DNA from: an uncultured Actinomycetes bacterium
GTDB lineage: Bacteria > Actinomycetota > Thermoleophilia > Miltoncostaeales > Miltoncostaeaceae
Reading direction: 5' to 3'
DNA: 6,653 bases
NCBI GenBank assembly: GCA_903928615.1
Contig: CAIYRJ010000145.1
Span: 1 to 6,653 of the forward strand
This document shows positions 1 to 5,607 of the stretch, piece after piece. The notes beneath the pieces are model-generated. The model was given only the letters and a program-made list of their open reading frames with translations. It did no database searches and was not told the DNA's origin. Positions within the stretch are counted from its first letter, which is position 1. The number at the start of each line of letters is the position of its first letter. The translations under genes were made by a program, and so were the position numbers.

Positions 1-17
1 ACGCGACGGGCGCTCAT
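1..17 (-). CDS. Start of next gene in the tsa cluster (partial; possibly rimI)
   Basis: An ATG at 17-15 on the minus strand overlaps the TGA stop of tsaB in an ATGA arrangement, the usual sign of translational coupling. Only five codons (MSARR) lie in the window, so the product cannot be identified from sequence. In many actinobacteria tsaB is followed by rimI (ribosomal protein S18 N-acetyltransferase) and then tsaD, so rimI is the contextual guess. The existence of a gene start is moderately supported by the overlap; its identity is inference only. Confidence 0.4.
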
Positions 18-718
18 GCCGGTGCCTCCTCGCGCAGGCGCCGCAGGCGGTTCTCCTCGGCGTCCGGCAGCCGCAGGTACTCGGGCGCAACCGGTCGGCC
101 AGCCCCGGCGCGCACGCGATGCACCAGGCAGAGCGGCGAGATGCGATCGGCGAGCGCGCCGCCACGGCGGGCGAGCGGCGGGCGGTCGACGAGGTCGGCG
201 CCATCCCCCGCCACCACGCATGGGCCCAGGTCGCCGAGGGCGGTCGCCAGGTCGGCCGGATCCCATGCGGCCGGAGTGATCACCTCGGCCAGCGCGCCCT
301 GCGCATCCACCCGGTAGGCCCCGGCGAACACCTGCCCGCGCCGGGCGTCGATCACGGGCACCGCCAGCACGTCGGCGGGCGGCCCGTGCTCCGCTGGCTC
401 CGCCGCAGCGATGCCCAGTGCGAGCGCCTCGAGCGTGGATGCGCCCTGCACCGGAATGCCCAGCGCCTGCCCGAGCCCCAGCGCGGTGGCGATACCGATG
501 CGGATGCCCGTGAAGCCCCCGGGGCCGATGCCCACCACGATGTCGTCGAGGTCGGCGGGCACCACCCCGGCGCCGGTGAAGAGATCATGCGCGGCCTCGA
601 GCACCCGGCGGCCGCCGCCCGGGATGCGCCCGAGCCAGGCGTCGGCCACGACGTCGTCGCCATCGACGATCGCCAGGGCCGGGTCAGGCGTTGCGGTGTC
701 GAGCGCGAAGGTCGTCAC
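14..718 (-). CDS. tsaB: tRNA t6A biosynthesis protein TsaB
   Basis: TsaB is a catalytically inactive ASKHA-fold partner of TsaD. Together with TsaE it transfers threonylcarbamoyl from TC-AMP to A37 of tRNAs reading ANN codons, in the cytoplasm. The 234-residue product has the usual family length. It opens with an FALDTATP strand (residues 4-11), has the signature GIGPGGFTGIRIG at 63-75, a DARRGQVFAG segment in the middle and a PEYLRLPDAEENR tail. The GTG start at 718 is chosen because GAGG (725-728 on the plus strand, read in reverse) lies 6 nt upstream and because it places the family N-terminus correctly. The open frame runs on upstream to 1138, but that part is antisense-frame shadow of tsaE. 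It overlaps the end of tsaE by 35 nt, and its stop overlaps the next ATG. The second glycine of GPGGF replaces the more common serine of GPGSF. Confidence 0.93.
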   Translation of the reverse strand: MTTFALDTATPDPALAIVDGDDVVADAWLGRIPGGGRRVLEAAHDLFTGAGVVPADLDDIVVGIGPGGFTGIRIGIATALGLGQALGIPVQGASTLEALALGIAAAEPAEHGPPADVLAVPVIDARRGQVFAGAYRVDAQGALAEVITPAAWDPADLATALGDLGPCVVAGDGADLVDRPPLARRGGALADRISPLCLVHRVRAGAGRPVAPEYLRLPDAEENRLRRLREEAPA

Positions 719-1169
719 AAAGGGCCTCGAGCGATGCATCGGTGCCGGGATCGGCGCCGTCCAACCGTAACACCCGCCTGTCGCCGCCCCCGTGGGCGAT
801 GTCCACGCGCACGCGCGGGTCGGGGAGCCCGTGAAGCACCGAATCCGGCCACTCCACGAACGCCACGGCCTCGGGCCCGACGGACTCCAGCGCCAGGCCG
901 AGTTCCTCGTCGTCGGGATCGCCCAGGCGCCATGCATCGAGATGGGCCACGGGCACGCGGCCCGCATAGGAATTGGCGATGGCGAACGTGGGGCTGGTGA
1001 CCGGGCCCTCCACGCCGAGTGCGCGCGCGGCGGCGCGCACGAGGGTGGTCTTCCCCGCCCCGAGGTCTCCGCGCAGCACCACGACATCACCGGGCGCGAG
1101 CAGGCCGGCGATGCCCGCCCCGAGCTCCTCCGTCGCATCCGGGCCCTCGCTCACGAACTCCGCCGTCAT
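684..1169 (-). CDS. tsaE: tRNA t6A biosynthesis ATPase TsaE
   Basis: TsaE is a small P-loop ATPase that binds the TsaB-TsaD dimer and resets it between rounds of t6A synthesis. The 161-residue product has the normal family length. Visible motifs are the Walker A loop GDLGAGKTT (residues 34-42), the SPTF motif (59-62), an HLDAWRL segment (76-82) equivalent to the family HxDxYR (here Trp replaces Tyr), and FVEWPD (104-109) with the conserved acidic residue before Trp. The ATG at 1169 overlaps the TGA of the upstream glycosylase gene by one base (TGATG). There is no clear Shine-Dalgarno sequence, so translation probably depends on re-initiation after the upstream gene. Its 3' end overlaps tsaB by 35 nt. 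Co-location with tsaB strongly supports the assignment. Confidence 0.94.
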   Translation of the reverse strand: MTAEFVSEGPDATEELGAGIAGLLAPGDVVVLRGDLGAGKTTLVRAAARALGVEGPVTSPTFAIANSYAGRVPVAHLDAWRLGDPDDEELGLALESVGPEAVAFVEWPDSVLHGLPDPRVRVDIAHGGGDRRVLRLDGADPGTDASLEALCDDLRARHRNA

Positions 1170-1864
1170 CAGAAGAGCCCGAGCTGCTCTGTGGCGGGAT
1201 CGGCGGCGCTCCCCGCTGGCGCGGCGCCTGCCGTGGGCACCCCGGCGGCCTCGGGCACGTCGGGCGCCGACTCACCGGGGTCGGCCCCGGCCACGAGCGC
1301 GGGGAGCCGCGCGAAGTCCTCCTGGAGGCTGCCGAGCATGGCCCGCGTGTAGAGGGCGGCAGCCGGGTGGTACACCGGGTAGAGGAGGACCGGCACGCCC
1401 GCGAACGCGATGGGAAGCGGCTGGCCATGCACCTTGCTGATGCCCTCGGGCCGGCCGGACAGCAGCTTGGTGGCGAAGTTGCCGAGCGTGCACACCACCC
1501 GGGGCCGGATGAGCCCGACCTGCTCCTCGAGGTAACCGCGACAGGAGTCGATCTCCTCGGGACGCGGATCGCGGTTGCCGGGCGGGCGGCACTTGAGCAC
1601 GTTGGCGATGAACACCTGCTCGCGCGACATGCCGATGCCCGCCAGCAACTCGTCGAGCAACTTGCCTGCCTGCCCCACGAACGGCAGGCCCGTGCGGTCC
1701 TCGTTGGCGCCCGGAGCCTCCCCTACGAAGAGCAGATCCGCGTCCGGATCACCGGCGCCCACCACCACCGTGGTGCGCCCCTCAGACAGGGGACAGCGCG
1801 TGCACCCGCGAAGGTGCTCGGCCAGCCTCTCCAGCGCCTGGGCGCGGACCGCGGCATCGCTCAT
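1169..1864 (-). CDS. Family 4 (4Fe-4S) uracil-DNA glycosylase
   Basis: The enzyme hydrolyses the N-glycosidic bond of uracil in DNA and starts base excision repair. The 231-residue protein has four candidate cluster cysteines, C21 and C24 (CTRC), C92 (KCRPPGNR) and C108, with the spacing of family 4 enzymes. The active-site motif GEAPGANED begins at residue 48, and the second motif HPAAAL spans 166-171. From about residue 192 the protein becomes Ala/Pro/Gly-rich and probably disordered, and it ends in EQLGLF, which resembles the bacterial beta-clamp binding peptide QLxLF. The ATG at 1864 is preferred over an adjacent in-frame TTG at 1867; a GGGG sits 5 nt upstream. It is the first gene of the minus-strand cluster, and its stop overlaps the tsaE start. 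Family 4 is well supported; a family 5 enzyme is less likely given the GEAPG motif. Confidence 0.93.
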   Translation of the reverse strand: MSDAAVRAQALERLAEHLRGCTRCPLSEGRTTVVVGAGDPDADLLFVGEAPGANEDRTGLPFVGQAGKLLDELLAGIGMSREQVFIANVLKCRPPGNRDPRPEEIDSCRGYLEEQVGLIRPRVVCTLGNFATKLLSGRPEGISKVHGQPLPIAFAGVPVLLYPVYHPAAALYTRAMLGSLQEDFARLPALVAGADPGESAPDVPEAAGVPTAGAAPAGSAADPATEQLGLF

Positions 1865-1872
1865 CAATACCC

Positions 1873-1881
1873 CACGCTATA
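1873..1881 (-). promoter_or_regulatory. Weak candidate -10 region for the glycosylase-tsaE-tsaB cluster
   Basis: On the minus strand TTATAGCGT lies 8-16 nt upstream of the ATG at 1864. It can be read as TTATAG or as the actinobacterial TANNNT form (TAGCGT). No good -35 hexamer is found 16-18 nt further upstream. Transcription from it would start at or within a few bases of the start codon, so the mRNA would be nearly leaderless. This is a low-confidence call. Confidence 0.25.
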
Positions 1882-1918
1882 AGCGACCCCGGACGCCCGG
1901 ATCGCGTTCCGCACGGCC

Positions 1919-1948
1919 TTGTTACACGGGTGTCCGGCGGGCTAGATT
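1919..1948 (+). promoter_or_regulatory. Candidate sigma70-type promoter for the pan operon
   Basis: TTGTTA (1919-1924) and TAGATT (1943-1948) are separated by 18 nt and match the -35 and -10 consensus at four of six bases each, in an otherwise GC-rich region. The start of transcription would fall near 1955, leaving a leader of about 105 nt before panC. The spacer contains the short inverted repeat ACACGGGTGT (1924-1933), which could be a regulator site or chance. It points away from the glycosylase gene, as expected for a divergent intergenic region. Confidence 0.4.
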
Positions 1949-1954
1949 GCCCCA

Positions 1955-2060
1955 TCCGAATTCGGCGCCAAGCCCGGTACCCCGCCTCGGGGACTGGAGC
2001 GAGTCCGGTTCGGCGGTGCCCGCCATATCGTGCGGGCGCGTCGTGCTGCGCCAGTCGTAC
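1955..2060 (+). other. Hairpin-rich leader upstream of panC
   Basis: No gene is seen between the candidate promoter and panC. The stretch contains a 10-nt palindrome CCGAATTCGG (1956-1965) and three short perfect hairpins: 1980-1984 with 1988-1992, 1991-1995 with 2002-2006 (sharing two bases with the first, so they compete), and 2012-2016 with 2020-2024. It does not match a riboswitch I recognise. Short stems are expected by chance at this GC content, so a regulatory role is only possible. Confidence 0.25.
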
Positions 2061-3368
2061 ATGACCCAGACCCAGTCGCCATCCCACGATTCCCGGCCAC
2101 GCCCCGACGTGGTCCGCACGGTGCCCGAACTGCGCGCCGCCGTCGACGCGCTGCGCGCCGAGCACGGGTCGGTGACGCTGGTGCCCACGATGGGCGCGTT
2201 CCACGAGGGCCACCTGTCGCTCATGCGCCGCGCCGCCGAGGGCGGCAGCGCCGTGGTGGTGTCGCTGTTCGTGAACCCCACGCAGTTCGCGCCCACCGAG
2301 GACCTCTCGGCGTACCCGCGCGATGAGGACCGCGACCTTGAGCTGGCCGCCGGTGCCGGAGCCGATCTGGTGTGGGCGCCCTCGGTGGACGACGTCTATC
2401 CCGGTGGCTACGCCATGGAGATCACCATCGGCGGGCCCGCGGAGGTGCTCGAGGGCGCGAGCCGCCCCCACCACTTCGCCGGCGTTGCCACCGTCGTGGC
2501 CAAGCTGCTCACCGCCGTGCGGCCCGATCGCGTGGTGTTCGGGCAGAAGGACGCCCAGCAGGTTGCGGTGATCCGCAGGCTCATGGCCGACCTGCACCTG
2601 GAGGACATCGAGATGATCGTCGCCCCCATCGTCCGCGAGGACGATGGGCTGGCGATGAGCAGCCGGAACGCCTACCTGGGCCCCGACGACCGCGCCGCTG
2701 CGGTGGTGCTGTCGCGGGCGCTCTCCACGGCGTCGGCCCTCGCCGAGGAGGGCGAGGTGGAGGCAGCACGCATCGAGGCGGCGGCGATGGCCGTGATGGC
2801 CGCCGAGCCGCGATGCGAGCCGGAGTACGCGGCGGTGGTCCACCCGGACACCTTCGCCAGGCTGGACCGCCTGGAGGCGCCTGCCCTCCTGTGCATCGCC
2901 GCGCGGGTCGGTCCCGCACGGCTCATCGACAACGCAGAACTACCCGTACCCACCACACGGAGGACCACCGTGCCCCGAGCACGCACGATGCTGAAGAGCA
3001 AGATCCACCGCGCCACGGTGACCGACGCGAACCTCAACTACGTCGGGTCGATCACCGTGGACCGCGACCTGCTCGACCTCGCGGACATCCACGAGTACGA
3101 GAAGGTCAGCGTGCTGAACATCAACACCGGCGCGCGCTTCGAGACCTACGCCATCAACGGCCCCCGTGGCCGCGGCGACATCTGCCTCAACGGCGCCGCC
3201 GCGCGCCTCGCGCACCCCGGCGACCTGGTGATCATCCTCACCTACGCCGAGTACGACGAGGCCGAGCTCGTTGATGGCCACGAGCCCACCGTGGTGCACC
3301 TCAACAAGCGCAACGAGGTGACCGAGCTGATCGAGGACATGGTGCCGGTCATGTGGGAGGTCGAGTAG
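2061..3368 (+). CDS. panC: Pantoate-beta-alanine ligase read in frame into aspartate 1-decarboxylase (PanC-PanD)
   Basis: PanC (residues about 17-292) condenses pantoate with beta-alanine using ATP to make pantothenate. Its motifs are [14 protein letters not shown] (42-55, HIGH-type), VNPTQF (71-76), FGQKDAQQ (160-167) and GLAMSSRN (196-203, KMSKS-type); the domain ends at RLIDNA (287-292), where PanC proteins normally finish. There is no stop codon. The frame crosses a linker of about 17 residues (293-309) and becomes a complete PanD at 310-435, which makes beta-alanine from aspartate. PanD residues present are K314, H316, Y327, the G329-S330 self-cleavage pair that yields the pyruvoyl group, R359, T362, Y363 and N377. 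The ATG at 2061 has no obvious ribosome site; a GTG at 2109 is the alternative start and lies closer to the usual PanC N-terminus. Each domain is certain. Whether a fused chain is made is inferred from the missing stop, and a base error at the junction is possible. Confidence 0.9.
   Translation: MTQTQSPSHDSRPRPDVVRTVPELRAAVDALRAEHGSVTLVPTMGAFHEGHLSLMRRAAEGGSAVVVSLFVNPTQFAPTEDLSAYPRDEDRDLELAAGAGADLVWAPSVDDVYPGGYAMEITIGGPAEVLEGASRPHHFAGVATVVAKLLTAVRPDRVVFGQKDAQQVAVIRRLMADLHLEDIEMIVAPIVREDDGLAMSSRNAYLGPDDRAAAVVLSRALSTASALAEEGEVEAARIEAAAMAVMAAEPRCEPEYAAVVHPDTFARLDRLEAPALLCIAARVGPARLIDNAELPVPTTRRTTVPRARTMLKSKIHRATVTDANLNYVGSITVDRDLLDLADIHEYEKVSVLNINTGARFETYAINGPRGRGDICLNGAAARLAHPGDLVIILTYAEYDEAELVDGHEPTVVHLNKRNEVTELIEDMVPVMWEVE
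2959..2972 (+). promoter_or_regulatory. Internal Shine-Dalgarno sequence and GTG start of panD
   Basis: GGAGG (2959-2963) lies 6 nt before GTG (2970-2972) inside the continuous PanC-PanD frame. This is the best ribosome-binding site in the pan operon and is ideally spaced for the GTG, but too far (24 nt) from the ATG at 2988. It indicates that PanD can be translated by itself from the panC-panD mRNA. Confidence 0.7.
2970..3368 (+). CDS. panD: Aspartate 1-decarboxylase, internal start within the PanC-PanD frame
   Basis: PanD is a pyruvoyl enzyme that makes beta-alanine from L-aspartate for PanC. From the GTG at 2970 the product is 132 residues, the usual length, and begins [16 protein letters not shown]; the [12 protein letters not shown] part aligns with known actinobacterial PanD starts, which supports this start over the ATG at 2988. 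The YVGS self-processing site, GARFETYAI and LNGAAA are intact, so an active self-cleaving enzyme is expected. It shares frame and stop with the upstream panC, so it is either a separate product, the C-terminal part of a fusion, or both. Its 3' end overlaps the annotated panB start by 16 nt. The C-terminal tail after residue 95 or so is rich in acidic residues. Confidence 0.8.
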   Translation: MPRARTMLKSKIHRATVTDANLNYVGSITVDRDLLDLADIHEYEKVSVLNINTGARFETYAINGPRGRGDICLNGAAARLAHPGDLVIILTYAEYDEAELVDGHEPTVVHLNKRNEVTELIEDMVPVMWEVE

Positions 3369-4144
3369 CCATCCTCTCCGCCGCCGACATCCGCGGGCTC
3401 AAGGGGCAGCGCCGCATGGCGATGCTCACGGCCTACGACTACCCGATGGCGCTGGCGCTCGACCAGGTGGGGCTCGATGTCATCCTCGTGGGCGACAGCC
3501 TCGGCGAGGTGGAGCTGGGGTACGACTCCACGCGCTCGGTGTCACTTGAGATGATGGAGCACCACGTGCGGGCGGTGGCGAACGGCGCCACGCGCACGCA
3601 CATCACGGGCGACATGCCCGCGGGCTCGTATGGCGATCCCCGCCAGGCGGTGGAGAGCGCGATGGCGCTCGTGGCCGCGGGGGCCCATTCGGTGAAGCTC
3701 GAGGGCGCGCTCATCCCTCAGGTGGAGGCCATCCGCGACGCCGGGATCCCCGTGATCGGCCACGTTGGACTGCTGCCGCAGACGGCCGAGGGCGGCTACC
3801 GCAAGCAGGGCAAGACCACCCAGGACGCCGACCGGCTGGTGGCCGAGGCCATCGCCCTCGATCGCGCCGGGTGCTTCGCGATCGTCATCGAGTGCGTGGA
3901 CGCCGACGCCGCGCGCCGCATCACCGACGCGGTGGCCGCCCCCACCATCGGCATCGCCGCCGGCATGGACTGCGACGGCCAGGTGCTGGTGAGCACCGAC
4001 CTCATCGGGCTGCTGCCCGACCCGCCGGCCTTCGTGGCCCCGCGCGCGAACGTGCGCGACATCATCATGGGAGCGGCCGCGGAGTTCGCGGCCGAGGTGC
4101 GCGCGACGGCCGCACCGCCCGCCGCACGAAGCGCGAAGCCGTAG
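3353..4144 (+). CDS. panB: 3-methyl-2-oxobutanoate hydroxymethyltransferase
   Basis: PanB transfers a hydroxymethyl group from 5,10-methylene-THF to ketoisovalerate, forming ketopantoate, the committed step to pantothenate. The 263-residue barrel protein has AMLTAYDYP (23-31), VGDSLG (46-51, metal-binding D48), GDMP (86-89, D87), KLEGA (115-119, substrate K115 and metal E117), HVGLLPQ (137-143) and the catalytic-base region IVIEC (E180). GIAAG replaces the common GIGAG near residue 199, probably harmless. The GTG at 3353 is the only standard start that keeps the whole domain, but its ribosome site is poor (GAGGA 15 nt upstream). GGAGGT (3356-3361) lies inside codons 2-3 and would instead suit an ATC at 3371, two bases after the panD stop. 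It is the last gene of the operon and is followed by a stem-loop. Confidence 0.92.
   Translation: MGGRVAILSAADIRGLKGQRRMAMLTAYDYPMALALDQVGLDVILVGDSLGEVELGYDSTRSVSLEMMEHHVRAVANGATRTHITGDMPAGSYGDPRQAVESAMALVAAGAHSVKLEGALIPQVEAIRDAGIPVIGHVGLLPQTAEGGYRKQGKTTQDADRLVAEAIALDRAGCFAIVIECVDADAARRITDAVAAPTIGIAAGMDCDGQVLVSTDLIGLLPDPPAFVAPRANVRDIIMGAAAEFAAEVRATAAPPAARSAKP
3356..3373 (+). promoter_or_regulatory. Shine-Dalgarno sequence possibly serving a non-AUG panB start
   Basis: GGAGGT (3356-3361) is complementary to the 16S rRNA tail and is followed by the panD stop TAG (3366-3368) and then an in-frame ATC (3371-3373), 9 nt after the site. An ATC start would give a PanB beginning [12 protein letters not shown], matching the usual family start closely. 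ATC starts are rare, so the GTG at 3353 remains the formal start. Confidence 0.4.
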
Positions 4145-4147
4145 CGA

Positions 4148-4218
4148 ACCCCGGTGTCAGGCACTTAACCGATCCGCGCGCATTGCGTGACGGACGGTCA
4201 AGTGCCTGACACCGGGGT
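4148..4218. repeat. 71-nt stem-loop with 19-bp perfect inverted arms (GTGTCAGGCAC type)
   Basis: ACCCCGGTGTCAGGCACTT (4148-4166) is perfectly inverted at 4200-4218. The 33-nt interior can pair further after a mismatch (4168-4171 with 4195-4198, then 4173-4176 with 4191-4194), so almost the whole element folds into one long hairpin. It fills the gap between the convergent panB and fumC genes and directly touches the fumC stop. There is no T-run on either side, so it is not a textbook intrinsic terminator, although it could stop or stabilise transcripts from both sides. The core GTGTCAGGCAC resembles a palindrome I recall as dispersed in other bacterial genomes; a REP-like or non-autonomous element is therefore an alternative. 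No target duplication is seen. Confidence 0.8.
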
Positions 4219-5547
4219 CTAGATCAGGCCGCCCTTCGCGATCTTCTTCAGGTTCAGGGCCTTGTTGAGGGTCGCCTCATCCACGCCCTTCTCCCGGGCC
4301 ACCTCGCGCAGCGGACGGCCGCTCTTGGTGGCCTCCTTCACGATGTCGGTGGCCAGGTCGTACCCGATGTAGGGGTTGAGCGCGGTGGCGGCGGCAAGCG
4401 TGCCCTCGGCGTGGCGGTTGAGCCCCTCGAGGTTCGGCTCGATGCCGTCCACGCACTTGGTGCGGAACACCGTGGCCGTGCTGGTGAGCAGCGCCACCGA
4501 CTGCAGCAGGTTCCGGGCCATCAGCGGGATGCGCACGTTGAGCTCGAAGTTGCCCTGCGTGCCCGCCACCGTGATGGCGGTGTCATTGCCGATCACCTGG
4601 GCGCCCACCTGCATGACCACCTCGGGGATGACCGGGTTGACCTTGCCGGGCATGATCGATGAGCCCTTCTGCAGCTCGGGCAGGAAGATCTCGCCGAGGC
4701 CGCAGCGCGGGCCGGAGCCCATCCACGCCAGGTCGTTGGCGATCTTCGTGAGCGACACGGCCACCATCTTCAGCGCGGCCGAGGCCTCCACCAGGCCGTC
4801 ACGGTTGGCCTGCGCCTCGAACGGGTCGGCCGGAGCGGAGATCTTGAGGTTGGTCTCCTTCGACATGATGTCGCGCACCATCTTCGCGAACTTCGGGTGC
4901 GTGTTGAGCCCGGTGCCCGTGGCGGTGCCGCCGAGCGGCACCATGCCGAGACGCGGCAGGGTGGCGCGCACGCGCTGCGAGCCCAGGCGCACCTGCGCCG
5001 CGTAGCCCGCGAACTCCTGCCCCAGGGTCACCGGCACGGCATCCATCAGGTGCGTGCGCCCGGCCTTCACGAGCCCGCCGAACTCCTTCGCCTTCGCGGC
5101 GAACGACTTCTCGAGCGCGTCGAGCGCGGGAAGCAGCTTGTGGGTGATCTCGTCGAGCGCCGCGAGGTGCACGGCCGACGGGAAGACGTCGTTGGAGCTC
5201 TGCCCCATGTTCACGTGGTCGTTCGCGTGGACGGTGACGCCCTTGATCTCGCGCGAGGCGACCTTGGCGATCACCTCGTTGGCGTTCATGTTGCTCGACG
5301 TCCCCGAACCGGTCTGGAACACGTCCACCGGGAACTGGTCGTCGAAGTGGCCCCGGGCCACGGCCATCCCCGCCTCGGCGATCGCGGTCGCGATGCCGTC
5401 GTCGAGCAGGCCCAGCTGGGCGTTTGCACGGGCGGCCCCGGCCTTGATGCGGCCGAGCCAATGGATCACCGGAAGGGGAACCTGCTCCCCGGAGATCGGG
5501 AAGTTGTCGACCGCCTTGTCGGTCTCCCCACCCCACAGCTTCGCCAT
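4219..5547 (-). CDS. fumC: Class II fumarate hydratase
   Basis: FumC reversibly hydrates fumarate to malate in the TCA cycle as a cytoplasmic tetramer without an iron-sulfur cluster. The 442-residue protein has QTGSGTSSNMNANEV (78-92), GQSSND (115-120), GRTHLMDAVP with catalytic H166, GGTATGTGLN (206-215) and the signature GSSIMPGKVNP (295-305) with catalytic S296. H166 and S296 are both exactly 22 residues before E. coli H188 and S318, so the N-terminus is about 22 residues shorter, lacking the usual segment before the KLWG motif. The ATG at 5547 is supported by GAGGGAG 5 nt upstream, and no such segment is encoded further upstream in frame. The second-site HPND loop reads HAND (107-110). 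Phrases such as FPVDVFQTGSGTSSNMN and TLGQEF.GYA match mycobacterial fumarase, which makes aspartase unlikely despite PVIPEVV after the signature. Confidence 0.95.
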   Translation of the reverse strand: MAKLWGGETDKAVDNFPISGEQVPLPVIHWLGRIKAGAARANAQLGLLDDGIATAIAEAGMAVARGHFDDQFPVDVFQTGSGTSSNMNANEVIAKVASREIKGVTVHANDHVNMGQSSNDVFPSAVHLAALDEITHKLLPALDALEKSFAAKAKEFGGLVKAGRTHLMDAVPVTLGQEFAGYAAQVRLGSQRVRATLPRLGMVPLGGTATGTGLNTHPKFAKMVRDIMSKETNLKISAPADPFEAQANRDGLVEASAALKMVAVSLTKIANDLAWMGSGPRCGLGEIFLPELQKGSSIMPGKVNPVIPEVVMQVGAQVIGNDTAITVAGTQGNFELNVRIPLMARNLLQSVALLTSTATVFRTKCVDGIEPNLEGLNRHAEGTLAAATALNPYIGYDLATDIVKEATKSGRPLREVAREKGVDEATLNKALNLKKIAKGGLI

Positions 5548-5552
5548 CAGAA

Positions 5553-5559
5553 CTCCCTC
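5553..5559 (-). promoter_or_regulatory. fumC ribosome-binding site
   Basis: On the minus strand GAGGGAG is followed by 5 nt (TTCTG) and then the ATG at 5547. Its good match and spacing fix the fumC start at this ATG and argue that the short N-terminus is genuine. Confidence 0.6.
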
Positions 5560-5579
5560 GTCGAATCGCTGGCCGGGGC

Positions 5580-5607
5580 AGGCTACATGCGATTCGCGGC
5601 CTGTCAG
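5580..5607 (-). promoter_or_regulatory. Candidate fumC promoter
   Basis: On the minus strand CTGACA (5607-5602) is one base from the -35 consensus, and TAGCCT (5585-5580) fits the actinobacterial -10 form TANNNT, with a 16-nt spacer. Transcription would start near 5573, giving a leader of about 25 nt. The -35 sequence lies within one copy of the CCTGACAGGC direct repeat. fumC could alternatively be co-transcribed with the upstream peptidase gene, as the gap is only 88 nt. Confidence 0.35.

Noticed and set aside
119..1000. Long plus-strand open frame of 293 codons
   Set aside because: It lies antisense to tsaB and tsaE, is full of Arg/Gly/His/Ala from GC bias and has no recognisable motif; the minus-strand genes are clearly real.
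1865..1867. TTG start for the glycosylase
   Set aside because: An ATG follows immediately in frame, so the TTG is unnecessary, though a near-leaderless start at this position cannot be excluded.
1019..1882. Plus-strand open frame of 287 codons opposite the glycosylase gene
   Set aside because: Antisense shadow of a well-supported family 4 glycosylase; composition is low-complexity and motif-free.
1956..1965. Palindrome CCGAATTCGG as a specific operator
   Set aside because: A single 10-nt palindrome without a second copy in the window is not enough to call a binding site.
1575..2060. Upstream extension of the panC frame
   Set aside because: The frame is open because of high GC; the extension runs antisense through the glycosylase gene and across the divergent promoter region, and PanC homology begins only after 2100.
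1782..2843. Minus-strand 353-codon open frame opposite panC
   Set aside because: Antisense shadow of panC with His/Arg/Gly-rich composition and no motif.
2372..3274. Plus-strand 300-codon open frame overlapping panC-panD
   Set aside because: Arg/Gly/Pro-rich frame-shifted shadow of the PanC-PanD frame with no family motif.
4148..4218. Intrinsic (Rho-independent) terminator or integron attC site
   Set aside because: No T-run on either side, no integrase-type core sites and no cassette genes; kept as an inverted repeat with possible terminator role.
4219..5547. Aspartase instead of fumarase
   Set aside because: PVIPEVV after the signature resembles aspartase, but FPVDVFQTGSGTSSNMN, GRTHLMDAVPVTLGQEF and GNFELNV are fumarase-type.
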